Part shown: positions 1 to 6,384 of the stretch, piece after piece | Position numbering within the stretch: the first letter of the stretch is position 1 | Layout of the letters: each line of letters opens with the position of its first letter | NCBI GenBank assembly: GCA_019509685.1 | Contig: JAEKLU010000213.1 | Location: 1 to 8,936, forward strand | Direction of reading: 5' to 3' | From: Mesorhizobium sp. | Lineage (GTDB): Bacteria > Pseudomonadota > Alphaproteobacteria > Rhizobiales > Rhizobiaceae | Length of the DNA: 8,936 bases | Notes under the pieces: model-generated | The model's input: only the letters and a program-made list of their open reading frames with translations | Told to the model about the DNA's origin: nothing | Databases searched by the model: none | Position numbers and translations under genes: made by a program

Positions 1-23
1 TCCTCGTCGGTATCGGCGCCCAT
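1..23 (-). CDS. Possible start of a gene running off the left edge
   Basis: An ATG on the minus strand at 21-23 opens a frame reading M-G-A-D-T-D-E before the window ends. It lies 45 bases downstream of the stop of the EF-hand gene on the same strand. An in-frame TGA lies just upstream, so this ATG would be close to the earliest possible start. No good ribosome binding site precedes it. Seven codons are too few to identify a family, and the frame may simply not be a gene. Confidence 0.15.
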
Positions 24-68
24 CAGCCGGGGCGCTCAAAGGTGTCATCGCGCTGCATAACCTCGTGG

Positions 69-509
69 TCATTGCTCCTGATTGGGAGCGGTTTTGTGGC
101 CTGGCCGCTCGTCGGCGCTGAGCAAGCCGTCGCTGTTCTTGTCGAGCTTGGCGAAACGCTTGGCGAGGAAGGCGTCGAGTTCGCCCTTGTCGACGAAACC
201 GTCCTTGTTGGCATCCATGCGCGCGAAGGACTTCGCCGGATCGCCCTTGGCCTTGCGCTCGGCCTGGAAGGCGGTCCATTCGGCGAGGCTCACCTTGCCG
301 TCATTGTCGGTGTCGGCCCGCATGAAGGCCTTTTCCCGCCGTGCCTCGAACTTTTCCAGCGTCAGGCCGGTCTTGCCGCCGCCGGCGGCTGAGCTGTCGG
401 GTGTGGCTTGAACCGGCGCTGGGGCAGGGGTTGGCGTCGTCGTCTGGGCAACCGCGGCGCCGGCGGTCAGCAAACCAAGGGCAACGGCAAATATCGAACG
501 GCGGATCAT
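69..509 (-). CDS. Exported EF-hand calcium-binding protein
   Basis: This 146-residue protein probably binds calcium in the periplasm; its partner is unknown. Residues 1-21 form a Sec signal peptide: two arginines, a hydrophobic core, and an A-V-A cleavage site before Q22. A Pro/Thr/Ala-rich linker follows to about residue 45. Three canonical 12-residue EF loops are visible, at 66-77 (D-T-D-N-D-G), 99-110 (D-A-N-K-D-G) and 123-134 (D-K-N-S-D-G). Each has Asp at position 1, Gly at position 6 and Glu at position 12, so all three look able to bind Ca2+. A fourth loop, which would make two pairs, is not evident. The ATG at 507-509 is preceded by GGAG about 8 bases upstream and gives a complete signal peptide. 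The gene appears monocistronic, with a hairpin separating it from the YodC-like gene upstream. Family assignment is firm; cellular role is unknown. Confidence 0.9.
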   Translation of the reverse strand: MIRRSIFAVALGLLTAGAAVAQTTTPTPAPAPVQATPDSSAAGGGKTGLTLEKFEARREKAFMRADTDNDGKVSLAEWTAFQAERKAKGDPAKSFARMDANKDGFVDKGELDAFLAKRFAKLDKNSDGLLSADERPGHKTAPNQEQ

Positions 510-527
510 GCTTTCGTCTCCGGTTGC

Positions 528-549
528 GCGCGGCCATTGGCGGCCGCGC
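528..549. repeat. GC-rich inverted repeat in the EF-hand gene leader
   Basis: Perfect 8-base arms GCGCGGCC (528-535) and GGCCGCGC (542-549) flank a 6-base loop, 18 bases upstream of the EF-hand start codon. It could form a leader hairpin in that transcript or bind a protein. There is no T-run, so it does not look like a terminator. In a high-GC genome such arms can also occur by chance. Confidence 0.3.
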
Positions 550-611
550 TTCAGCCGTTAAACGCAGTCATGAGCGAAATCCGTCGGTACCTTTCGACAA
601 GACAACAGACA

Positions 612-637
612 ATCAAATCCGGCGCGGCCGGATTGAT
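612..637 (-). terminator. Possible terminator after the YodC-like gene
   Basis: Arms ATCA(A)ATCCGG (612-622) and CCGGATTGAT (628-637) pair over 10 bases with one bulged A and a 5-base loop. The structure lies 27 bases past the stop of the minus-strand YodC-like gene. On that strand it is followed by T-rich sequence (TGTCTGTTGTCTTG) rather than a clean U-run, so termination is plausible but weakly supported. Confidence 0.4.
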
Positions 638-664
638 GCCGTCCCCAGCGAAAGAATGTGGCGA

Positions 665-853
665 CTATTTCGGGTGGTCGACCGCCACCAGTTGATCCGG
701 CTTGAAGCCCGCGTGCTGCGGGGTCCAGACGTCGCCGTCGCGGTTGAACCAGTGGCACAGATACATGCCCGAGGCCGCGCCGTCGCTCACCGTCATCTGC
801 GGCCCTCCGGACTTCAGCCTGACCACTTCTCCGGTCTTGAAAGTATTGGGCAT
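665..853 (-). CDS. YodC/DUF2158-family small protein
   Basis: This is a 62-residue cytoplasmic protein with no signal peptide or membrane segment. It carries the hallmarks of the YodC-like DUF2158 family: an N-terminal G-E-V-V-R-L-K-S-G-G-P-x-M-T-V stretch (residues 8-22) and a C-x-W-F motif (33-36). The length matches the usual size of about 60-75 residues. No biochemical function is established for the family, and I assign none. The ATG is preceded by a strong GGAGGT ribosome binding site (858-863 on the plus strand, 4-base spacing), which supports a real, well-translated gene. It diverges from the epimerase gene across a 221-base gap. Within that gap, TCGAC/GTCGA arms at 901-914 are the only small dyad I noticed. 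Confidence 0.85.
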   Translation of the reverse strand: MPNTFKTGEVVRLKSGGPQMTVSDGAASGMYLCHWFNRDGDVWTPQHAGFKPDQLVAVDHPK

Positions 854-1060
854 TTCGACCTCCCATGCTGATCAGGGGAGTTTTCCACCAAACCTTGAAT
901 TCGACAATGGTCGATATGCTTCCACCGTTTGGCGCAGGCGGCAGTATCCGAGGGAAGGGAGGGTGGGAGAAACTGTTCTCGTCGGCAGGGATATCGAAAT
1001 TGGCAACACACGCCACACAATGAGCTAAAAGGGACGACATCGGGTCAAGCGTCGGAGCCT

Positions 1061-1068
1061 GAGAGGGA
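1061..1068 (+). promoter_or_regulatory. Ribosome binding site that fixes the GTG start of the epimerase
   Basis: GAGAGGGA ends 6 bases before the GTG at 1075. The Rossmann motif begins only seven codons later, and no better in-frame ATG lies nearby, so this site supports the GTG as the true start. Confidence 0.65.
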
Positions 1069-1074
1069 CATACC

Positions 1075-2094
1075 GTGACATCAAGCAGGCCTGTTCTGGT
1101 CACCGGCGCGGCCGGTTTCATCGGTTTTCATCTTTGCCAAAGGCTGCTTGCCGAGGGCCGGACGGTCGTCGGCCTCGATTCCATGAACGAGTATTACGAC
1201 GTCAACCTGAAGCGGGCTCGGCTCGAACGGCTGAAGGCATTTCCCAATTTTGACTTCGAGCATGTCGATCTCGCCGAGCGCGACCGTATCTCGGCGCTTT
1301 TTCAGTCGGCCGCGCCGGAAATCGTCGTCAATCTCGCGGCCCAGGCCGGCGTGCGGTATTCGCTGACCAATCCGCACGCCTATGCGGAAAGCAATCTCAG
1401 CGGCTTCCTCAACATCCTGGAAGGATGCCGACACGCCTCGGTCGGCCATCTGGTCTATGCCTCGTCGAGCTCGATCTATGGCGGCAGCACGCGCATGCCG
1501 TTTTCCGTGCACGATTCGGCCGACCACCCGCTCAGCCTCTATGCCGCCAGCAAGAAGGCGAACGAGCTGATGGCGCACACCTACAGCCACCTCTTCGCGT
1601 TGCCGACGACGGGATTGCGCTTCTTCACCGTCTACGGTCCGTGGGGGCGGCCCGACATGGCGCTGTTCATCTTCGCCAAGGCGATCCTTGCCGGCGAGCC
1701 GATCGACGTCTTCAACCACGGCAACATGCAGCGCGACTTCACCTATGTCGACGACATCGTCGAAGGCATCATCCGCGTGATGCGGCAACCCGCGACGGCC
1801 AACCCGCTATGGTCAAGTGCTGCACCCGATCCGGCGACCAGCAACGCGCCTTACCGGATCCACAACATCGGCGGCAGCTCGCCTGTCGAGCTGAATCGGC
1901 TGATCGAGGTGCTGGAAGACGCGCTGGGCAAGAAGGCAATTCGCAATCTGATGCCGTTCCAGCCGGGCGACGTGCCGGCGACCTTCGCCGATGTCAGCTC
2001 GCTCGAGCAGGCGACCGGCTTCAGGCCGAAGATCCCGATCGAGATCGGCGTGCCGCGGTTCGTGGAATGGTACCGGGAATTCTACGAGGTTTGA
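1075..2094 (+). CDS. lpsL: UDP-glucuronate 4-epimerase type NAD-dependent epimerase
   Basis: An extended short-chain dehydrogenase/reductase of 339 residues. It is predicted to interconvert UDP-glucuronate and UDP-galacturonate in the cytoplasm, supplying galacturonate for lipopolysaccharide or exopolysaccharide. The NAD-binding motif is T-G-A-A-G-F-I-G (residues 10-17). The catalytic Y-A-A-S-K tyrosine and lysine are Y156 and K160, and the serine cluster is at 130-133 (A-S-S-S-S-I-Y-G). The stretches [15 protein letters not shown] (182-196), [10 protein letters not shown] (219-228) and [10 protein letters not shown] (297-306) are typical of the LpsL/CapI branch rather than of GalE. Length is normal for the family and nothing is missing. 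The gene stands alone and converges on the VOC gene 57 bases beyond its stop. The family is secure. The exact sugar specificity, and so the lpsL symbol, is inferred from these motifs. Confidence 0.88.
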   Translation: MTSSRPVLVTGAAGFIGFHLCQRLLAEGRTVVGLDSMNEYYDVNLKRARLERLKAFPNFDFEHVDLAERDRISALFQSAAPEIVVNLAAQAGVRYSLTNPHAYAESNLSGFLNILEGCRHASVGHLVYASSSSIYGGSTRMPFSVHDSADHPLSLYAASKKANELMAHTYSHLFALPTTGLRFFTVYGPWGRPDMALFIFAKAILAGEPIDVFNHGNMQRDFTYVDDIVEGIIRVMRQPATANPLWSSAAPDPATSNAPYRIHNIGGSSPVELNRLIEVLEDALGKKAIRNLMPFQPGDVPATFADVSSLEQATGFRPKIPIEIGVPRFVEWYREFYEV

Positions 2095-2151
2095 TCCGAA
2101 GCTTGCAGGCCGGCGTGGACAGCTGGTGGGCTGCCGCCGCCTCGCATCGCA

Positions 2152-2589
2152 TCAGCTAAGTTCCTGGGCGAGTCCGATGAGCAGCCCTCCCGGACCGCGG
2201 ATGTAGCAGAGCCGGTAGGCGTTTTTATACTGGACCACGTCGCCCACGAGCTGCGCGCCGCGCTTGCGGAGCCTTGCAAGCGTGTCGTCGACATCGTCCA
2301 CGGCGAACATGACGCGCAGATAGCCCAGAGCGTTGACCGGGGCGTTGCGGTGATCCTCGACGACAGGCGGCGTGAGGAAGCGGGATAGCTCGAGCCGGCT
2401 GTGGCCGTCCGGCGTGCGCATCATGGCAACCTCGACGTGCTGATCGCCCAGCCCGGTGACACGTCCGGCCCATTCGCCCTCGATCGTGCCTCGACCTTCG
2501 AGCTCAAGGCCGAGCTCGCGAAAGAAATCGATCGTCTCGTCGAGGTCCTCGACGACGATTCCCATATTGTCCATGCGTTTGAGCGCCAT
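2152..2589 (-). CDS. VOC-fold (glyoxalase/bleomycin-resistance-like) protein
   Basis: A 145-residue protein made of two beta-alpha-beta-beta-beta modules of the vicinal oxygen chelate superfamily: about 4-70 (M-D-N-M-G-I-V-V-E-D-L start) and about 88-143 (L-R-V-M-F-A-V-D-D-V start). The usual metal ligands, read from the canonical positions, appear mostly replaced. N8 stands where a first-module His is common, R92 where the second-module His would be, and G139 where the final Glu would be; E67 is retained. This pattern is how I recall one widespread VOC subfamily, so it is probably family-wide rather than a lesion. Metal-dependent glyoxalase I activity is therefore doubtful, and the substrate is unknown. 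The ATG is preceded by a weak TAGGTTGG-type ribosome binding site. No partner gene is adjacent. Confidence 0.85.
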   Translation of the reverse strand: MALKRMDNMGIVVEDLDETIDFFRELGLELEGRGTIEGEWAGRVTGLGDQHVEVAMMRTPDGHSRLELSRFLTPPVVEDHRNAPVNALGYLRVMFAVDDVDDTLARLRKRGAQLVGDVVQYKNAYRLCYIRGPGGLLIGLAQELS

Positions 2590-2633
2590 ATGTCCAACCT
2601 ACGAAGTGTTGCCCGGGCTGTAAACGCATAACG

Positions 2634-2648
2634 GCCTGCCGGGCAGGC
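2634..2648. repeat. 15-base palindrome upstream of the VOC gene
   Basis: GCCTGCC and GGCAGGC form perfect 7-base arms around a single G, 45 bases upstream of the VOC start and downstream of the tRNA. It could be a small operator or part of a tRNA transcript terminator. No T-run follows on either strand, and chance is possible in GC-rich DNA. Confidence 0.25.
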
Positions 2649-2719
2649 AAGCGAGTGAAAACGCCGGGCGCATATTCGCGGCCCAACCGGCGGGGTCATC
2701 AGCCAAGGTGTTGAAATTT

Positions 2720-2795
2720 TGGTGCCGCTTAGGTGACTCGAACACCTGACCCCATCATTACGAATGATGTGCTCTACCAACTGAGCTAAAGCGGC
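2720..2795 (-). tRNA. tRNA-Thr (anticodon CGT)
   Basis: The minus strand folds into a complete cloverleaf. The acceptor stem is GCCGCTT/AAGCGGC, the D arm GCTC/GAGC, the anticodon stem CATCA/TGATG around loop TTCGTAA, and the T arm AGGTG/CACCT around TTCGAGT. The anticodon CGT (plus-strand 2760-2762) reads ACG, a threonine codon. G1-C72 and C2-G71 agree with known threonine identity elements. The discriminator is A, and the 3' CCA is encoded in the DNA (2720-2722). All stems pair perfectly, so the gene looks functional. Confidence 0.97.
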
Positions 2796-2827
2796 CCGGG
2801 AAGCGTTGAGCTTCCAGAATGGGCTGC

Positions 2828-2856
2828 GTGATAGACTCAACCGGCCGCTAATTCAA
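2828..2856 (-). promoter_or_regulatory. Putative sigma-70 promoter of tRNA-Thr
   Basis: On the minus strand, TTGAAT (2851-2856) and TATCAC (2828-2833) are separated by exactly 17 bases. They resemble the -35 and -10 hexamers and lie about 32 bases upstream of the mature tRNA 5' end, a suitable distance for a short leader removed by RNase P. The -10 match is imperfect. Confidence 0.4.
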
Positions 2857-3084
2857 GATGGGTGGCGGTTAATTCCGGCCGTGTGATCGGCAATTCCTGT
2901 CCGCGACTGTCGCGCAGGGCAGCTCGCCGTCTGCCGCCTGCGGTGGCCCGATTGGGTCCGGGCGACGAAAAGTGTTGATTATCAAGCAAAAAATGCCGAA
3001 ATGGCTTGGGAAGCGCCGGCAAGGTAGCCAGCCGCCCGTTGATTGATTGGTCGGCTACGGCTAACGATCAAGGGGCGAACGCGC

Positions 3085-3092
3085 AGAGGGAG
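3085..3092 (+). promoter_or_regulatory. Ribosome binding site that selects a TTG start
   Basis: AGAGGGAG ends 5 bases before the TTG at 3098. The first downstream in-frame ATG (residue 95, M-P-A-V) would remove the whole N-terminal helical region, so this site argues for initiation at the rarer TTG codon. Confidence 0.6.
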
Positions 3093-3097
3093 CTCGC

Positions 3098-4291
3098 TTG
3101 GACGCCATCGAGAAAGCGATCCGCAATGCCTTCGAGAAAGGCAATGCCGAGGACCGGGCGTTTCGCGAGAGGGTCTATCGATCCGCCTTTGCCGCGCTCG
3201 ACCGCGTGCTGCAGGCAAATCCCAACATCACGGTCGAAGCCGCCATCAGCCGCCGCAAGGCGGTCCAGGCCAAGATCGCCGAGATCGAATCCGAATTCAT
3301 ACAAGCCGTGCCCGATGTGACGCTGCCGCCGGAAAACGTGGCGCCCGCGGGAAATGCCGCGCCGGCCCCCCGCGTCGACATGCCAGCCGTATCCGCAGCG
3401 CCGTCGGTCGACGCGCCGCGGCCACAGGCGCCGGCCGCGACGTCACCCTCGATTACCGTTGACGGTCCGGTGCAGCCGGACGCCTCCGATCAGCCGCGCT
3501 CGCGCGTGCTGCCTGTGGTCCCCGACATCATGCCGGACGAGACGGCGCTGCCCGACGCGCCTTCTTTGGACGAAGCGCCGGGCGCTCCGGTCGGCAATGG
3601 CGCCGAGGTGACGCCCGATCGCGACGAGCGGCGCATCAGGGGCCGGCGCCTGCCGCTAACGGCGATCTTCGTCGTCGCGACGCTGCTGGCCGCCATCGGC
3701 ATCGGCGGCTATTTCGCGTTTCAGACCGGTGTCTTCAAGACGGCCGCGCAGCTCGACACCGGCCCGCCGGAACCGACGCCGTCGCTCGACAGCGAGGATT
3801 CCTCACCACCGGTCGCCGGCTCGCCGCAGAAGCCGGGCGAGGCTGACCAGTCCAAGAACTGGATCAATGTCTTCTTGCCGAGCGACCCGACCCACGTCAG
3901 CACGCCCTCGGATGCCAGTGCCGACGTCATGAAGGACGACACCGGACAGTTCCTGCGCATCCGCTCGGGCGCGTCGGGTTCGGCGATTGCTTTCGATGTC
4001 GGCCAGGGCGTGCTGGAAAAGCTCGCCGGCAAGCATGCCATGTTCGACATCGTCGCCCGTTCCGAAGAGGGCAAGGAGACGCAGATATCGGTCGACTGCA
4101 ATTTCGGCAATCTCGGCGATTGCGGCCGCAAGCGCTACGCGGTCGGCCACGAGCGCAACGAGTATCTGTTCGACGTCCAGTTCCCGGACATGCACCCGGG
4201 CGCAGCCGGCACGATCGCCGTCAATTCGGACTTCGACAAGCAGGGCAAGTCCGTCGACATCTACGAGATACGCGTATCGATCGCGGAGTGA
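3098..4291 (+). CDS. Unrecognised single-pass membrane protein with a C-terminal extracytoplasmic domain
   Basis: I do not recognise this 397-residue protein. Residues 1-70 are charged and probably alpha-helical, with no signal peptide. Residues 71-170 are a low-complexity Pro/Ala/Asp-rich linker. A basic stretch (R178 to R184) precedes a single hydrophobic segment at about 186-208 (start L-T-A-I-F-V-V-A-T-L-L). By the positive-inside rule this puts the N-terminus in the cytoplasm and residues 209-397 in the periplasm. A second acidic, Pro-rich spacer runs to about 252. A compact domain at about 253-397 follows, with alternating hydrophobic strands that suggest a beta-rich fold. It carries two cysteines (C334, C342) that could form a disulfide. 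The composition resembles its neighbours, so recent transfer is not indicated. The gene stands alone and converges on the ligase gene. An envelope sensor or scaffold is one possibility, but no function can be read from the sequence. Confidence 0.8.
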   Translation: MDAIEKAIRNAFEKGNAEDRAFRERVYRSAFAALDRVLQANPNITVEAAISRRKAVQAKIAEIESEFIQAVPDVTLPPENVAPAGNAAPAPRVDMPAVSAAPSVDAPRPQAPAATSPSITVDGPVQPDASDQPRSRVLPVVPDIMPDETALPDAPSLDEAPGAPVGNGAEVTPDRDERRIRGRRLPLTAIFVVATLLAAIGIGGYFAFQTGVFKTAAQLDTGPPEPTPSLDSEDSSPPVAGSPQKPGEADQSKNWINVFLPSDPTHVSTPSDASADVMKDDTGQFLRIRSGASGSAIAFDVGQGVLEKLAGKHAMFDIVARSEEGKETQISVDCNFGNLGDCGRKRYAVGHERNEYLFDVQFPDMHPGAAGTIAVNSDFDKQGKSVDIYEIRVSIAE

Positions 4292-4320
4292 CGGGTCTTT
4301 TCATAACTGACGTCGGCGCT

Positions 4321-4428
4321 CCACCCAACCCGCGCCTTCGGCGCGACCTCCCCATCAAGGGGAGGTAAGGGGGTAGCGCGACCTTCTACCTCCCCTCGAT
4401 GGGAGGTCGGCGCGAAGCGCCGGGTGGG
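4321..4428. repeat. Palindromic intergenic repeat, type 1
   Basis: Two imperfect arms of about 45 bases (about 4321-4367 and 4386-4428) are inverted around a short centre. Each arm itself contains a smaller dyad; the left one is ACCTCCCC-ATCAA-GGGGAGGT (4346-4366), flanked by GCGCC-rich sequence. The element begins 29 bases after the stop of the 3098 gene and could act as a bidirectional terminator or RNA-stability element between the convergent genes. Its inner core resembles that of the 6184-6341 element, so the two may be distant relatives. It encodes nothing. Confidence 0.75.
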
Positions 4429-4450
4429 ATGAGGCGCCGGCGTCGGATTT

Positions 4451-4555
4451 CTAGAGCAATTCCAGGAAAAGTGTGACACGGTTTTCCGTCCGGAATTGCG
4501 TCAAAACAAAGCGTTAGGGCGGCTCGTCGTTTCCGTGAACGGTGAAACGCCCTAG
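4451..4555 (+). repeat. Composite two-hairpin intergenic repeat, copy A
   Basis: The element runs from a CTAG-containing end (4451) to another CTAG (4552-4555). Hairpin 1 has outer arms GCAATTCC (4456-4463) and GGAATTGC (4492-4499) and inner arms GGAAAA/TTTTCC (4465-4470, 4482-4487). A linker CAAAACAAAGCGT follows. Hairpin 2 has outer arms TAGGGCG (4515-4521) and CGCCCTA (4548-4554) and an inner CGTTTC/GAAACG pair. Sequences of this type recur between genes in Mesorhizobium (recalled, not searched). Its last four bases include the complement of the ligase stop codon, so the repeat ends inside the ligase gene. Confidence 0.75.
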
Positions 4556-6143
4556 TCCAACATCGCCTGCAGCGTCTCGATACGATCTGCCTCGGCCGCG
4601 GGCTTGTCCCAGCGCAGCCGCGAGATGCGGGGAAAGCGCATCGCGACGCCGGATTTGTGCCGGGTCGAGCGGTTGAGCCCTTCGAAGGCCACTTCCAGCA
4701 CCAGCCCGTTGTTGCGGTCGGCGCGCACCGAGCGCACCGGCCCGAAACGCTCGATGGTGTTGTCGCGGACATATTTGTCGATTTCTTTCAGCTCCTCGTC
4801 GGTGAAGCCGAAATAGGCCTTGCCGACCGGCACCAGCTCTTCGGCGCCCTCCGGGCCCGACCAGACGCCGAACGTGTAGTCGGAATAGAAGCTGGAGCGC
4901 TTGCCATGGCCGCGCTGCGCGTACATCAGCACCGCGTCGACCGTGTGCGGGTCGCGTTTCCACTTGAACCACGGGCCTTTCGGCCGTCCAGCGAGATAGG
5001 GCGAGTCCCAGCGCTTCAGCATCACGCCTTCGATGATTGGATGCGGCGGCGCAGCGCGCAGCCGCTCCAGCGTTTCCCAGTCGGCAAACGTCACAAACGG
5101 CGACAGGTCGAAGCGGCCGGGATCGAGCGTGTCGATGAAGGTTTCGAGCCGCTTGCGGCGCTCGGCGAAAGGCAGCGCGCGCAAATCCTCGCCATTGATC
5201 TGCAGCGCGTCGTAGCAGCGCATGAAGGCCGGGTACTGCTGCTGGATCTTCGGCGACACGCTCTTGCGGTTCAGGCGCTGCTGCAGGTCCGAAAACGTGC
5301 CCGTCGCCTCGCGTGGATCGCCGACCAGCAACTCGCCATCGAGCGCGGCTTCGAAATGCATGGCCGCGGCAAGGTCCGGGAAGGCGCATCGTCGCCGGTG
5401 CGCGAATAGAGCCGGCGCACACCGCCTTCGCAGACCGCCTGCACGCGGATGCCGTCCCATTTCCACTCCGCCGCATAATCGGCCGGAGCGAGCTTTGCGA
5501 GATCGCTGTCGTCGACGGCGTTGGCAAGCATCACCGGGCGGAACAGCGCGAGTGCCGCGCTCGTCGGCTTGTCCGCCTTGCCTTCCAGCCAGGCGAAAAG
5601 CTCGGTGTAGGGCGGCGTCAGCCCGTGCCAGAGCTCCTCGATCTCGGCAACGTCGACCTTGCCGAAGTCGGCCAGCGCCTGCTTGGCGAGCCTGGCCGAC
5701 ACGCCGATGCGCAGGCCGCCGGTCACCAGCTTGATGATGGCGAAGCGCGCCGAGATGGTGGCGTCGTCGAGCAATCGCGCCAGCACCTTCGGTCCGTCGG
5801 AGCGGCTCGCCGCCTGCAGCCTGCCGACGACGTCGGCCAGTGTCGGCACGTGATTGGGGATGTGCCCGGCCGGCTGCGGCCAGACCAGCGACACCGTTTC
5901 GGCAAGGTCGCCGACATAGTCGTAGGAATAGCCGAACAGCACCGGGTCCATGCGCTCGACCACCAGCGCGCGCAGCATTGCCGGCTTCACCGCGGCGATG
6001 TTGAGATCGCCGGTGATCGCCGCCAGCGCCAGCCCGCGATCGGGGTCCTCGACGCTGCGGAAATAGTCGGTGAGCAGTGTCAGCTTGCCGTTGCGCGATG
6101 GTGTAAGCACCAGGCGGTCGAGGAGCTCGGCGAAACGGTTCAT
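4552..6143 (-). pseudogene. ATP-dependent DNA ligase, frameshifted
   Basis: Once the frame is restored this is about 530 residues, normal for the ATP-dependent ligases that pair with an MBL exonuclease in many proteobacteria. Such enzymes seal DNA nicks through a lysyl-AMP intermediate. The first frame (ATG at 6141-6143, M-N-R-F-A-E-L-L) carries the N-terminal helical domain and motif I, E-W-K-W-D-G, with adenylated lysine K228 (5460-5462). It then reads S-R-T-G-D-D (D252 at 5388-5390) and leaves the family frame. The homology resumes one frame over as A-F-P-D-L from 5385 down, and continues through L-D-G-E-L-L-V, motif IV E-G-V-M-L-K-R (near 5010-5035), motif V W-F-K-W-K-R-D-P (near 4950-4972) and the OB-fold, stopping at 4552. 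Unrepaired, the product would run into unrelated residues and stop at 5271, separating K228 from all later motifs. A single missing base (or 4 or 7) explains it. A GTG at 6156-6158 is an alternative start. A sequencing error cannot be excluded. Confidence 0.85.
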
Positions 6144-6183
6144 AGCTGGGTGCGCCACGCCAATTGCGAAGGCAGGTGCGAGA

Positions 6184-6341
6184 CCCCCCTCTCTGGCCTG
6201 CCGGCCATCTCCCCCTCAAGGGGGGAGATTGGCAGCTTCAGCGCCGCCGCATCTCCGGCAACGCTGGAGATTGGCGAAAGCTGGAACGACAGCTGATCTC
6301 CCCCCTTGAGGGGGAGATGTCCGGCAGGACAGAGAGGGGGG
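6184..6341. repeat. Palindromic repeat between exonuclease and ligase genes
   Basis: Left arm (about 6184-6238) and right arm (about 6278-6341) are imperfect inverted copies of roughly 50 bases. Each contains its own dyad; the left one is ATCTCCCCC-TCAAG-GGGGGAGAT (6207-6229), bounded by a CCTCTCTG/CAGAGAGG outer end. A central stretch of about 40 bases carries a further CATCTCC/GGAGA pair. The element fills most of the 241-base gap between the exonuclease stop and the ligase start on the minus strand, where these partner genes are often nearly contiguous. A transcript crossing it would fold strongly. Confidence 0.8.
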
Positions 6342-6384
6342 CCGTAGAGCGCGGCGGTGGCGATTGTCTCACGCACGCAAGCCA

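Larger units (their letters stand above)
2796..3097. other. Divergent intergenic region between tRNA-Thr and the anchored protein gene
   Basis: These 302 bases hold the likely tRNA promoter on the minus strand (2828-2856) and the 5' leader and ribosome binding site of the plus-strand gene at 3098. A 61-codon minus-strand frame at 2837-3022 has no recognisable motif, and its composition does not persuade me that it is a gene. I could not pick out a convincing promoter for the 3098 gene. The AT-rich patch around 2973-2995 (GTTGATTATCAAGCAAAAAA) is the most likely place for one. Confidence 0.5.

Noticed and set aside
74..90. GCTCC/GGAGC hairpin followed by GTTTTG as a terminator
   Set aside because: The stem is only 5 bases and lies inside the end of the EF-hand coding sequence. 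The T-run is on the wrong strand for that gene.
1081..1788. 235-codon minus-strand frame inside the epimerase gene
   Set aside because: It mirrors the epimerase coding sequence and has no motif or ribosome binding site of its own.
2837..3022. 61-codon minus-strand frame upstream of tRNA-Thr
   Set aside because: It overlaps the likely tRNA promoter, has no clear ribosome binding site and shows no recognisable motif.
5271..5400. Programmed -1 frameshifting to join the two ligase frames
   Set aside because: No slippery heptamer or downstream structure is evident at 5386-5390. This ligase family is not known to use recoding, and a simple indel explains the break.
4657..6296. Long plus-strand frames (4657-5409 and 5313-6296) opposite the ligase
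   Set aside because: They shadow the ligase codons and match no protein pattern. The second also runs through the palindromic repeat.
6184..6341. Insertion-sequence remnant with terminal inverted repeats
   Set aside because: No transposase fragment or target-site duplication is visible. The nested dyads fit a small palindromic repeat better.
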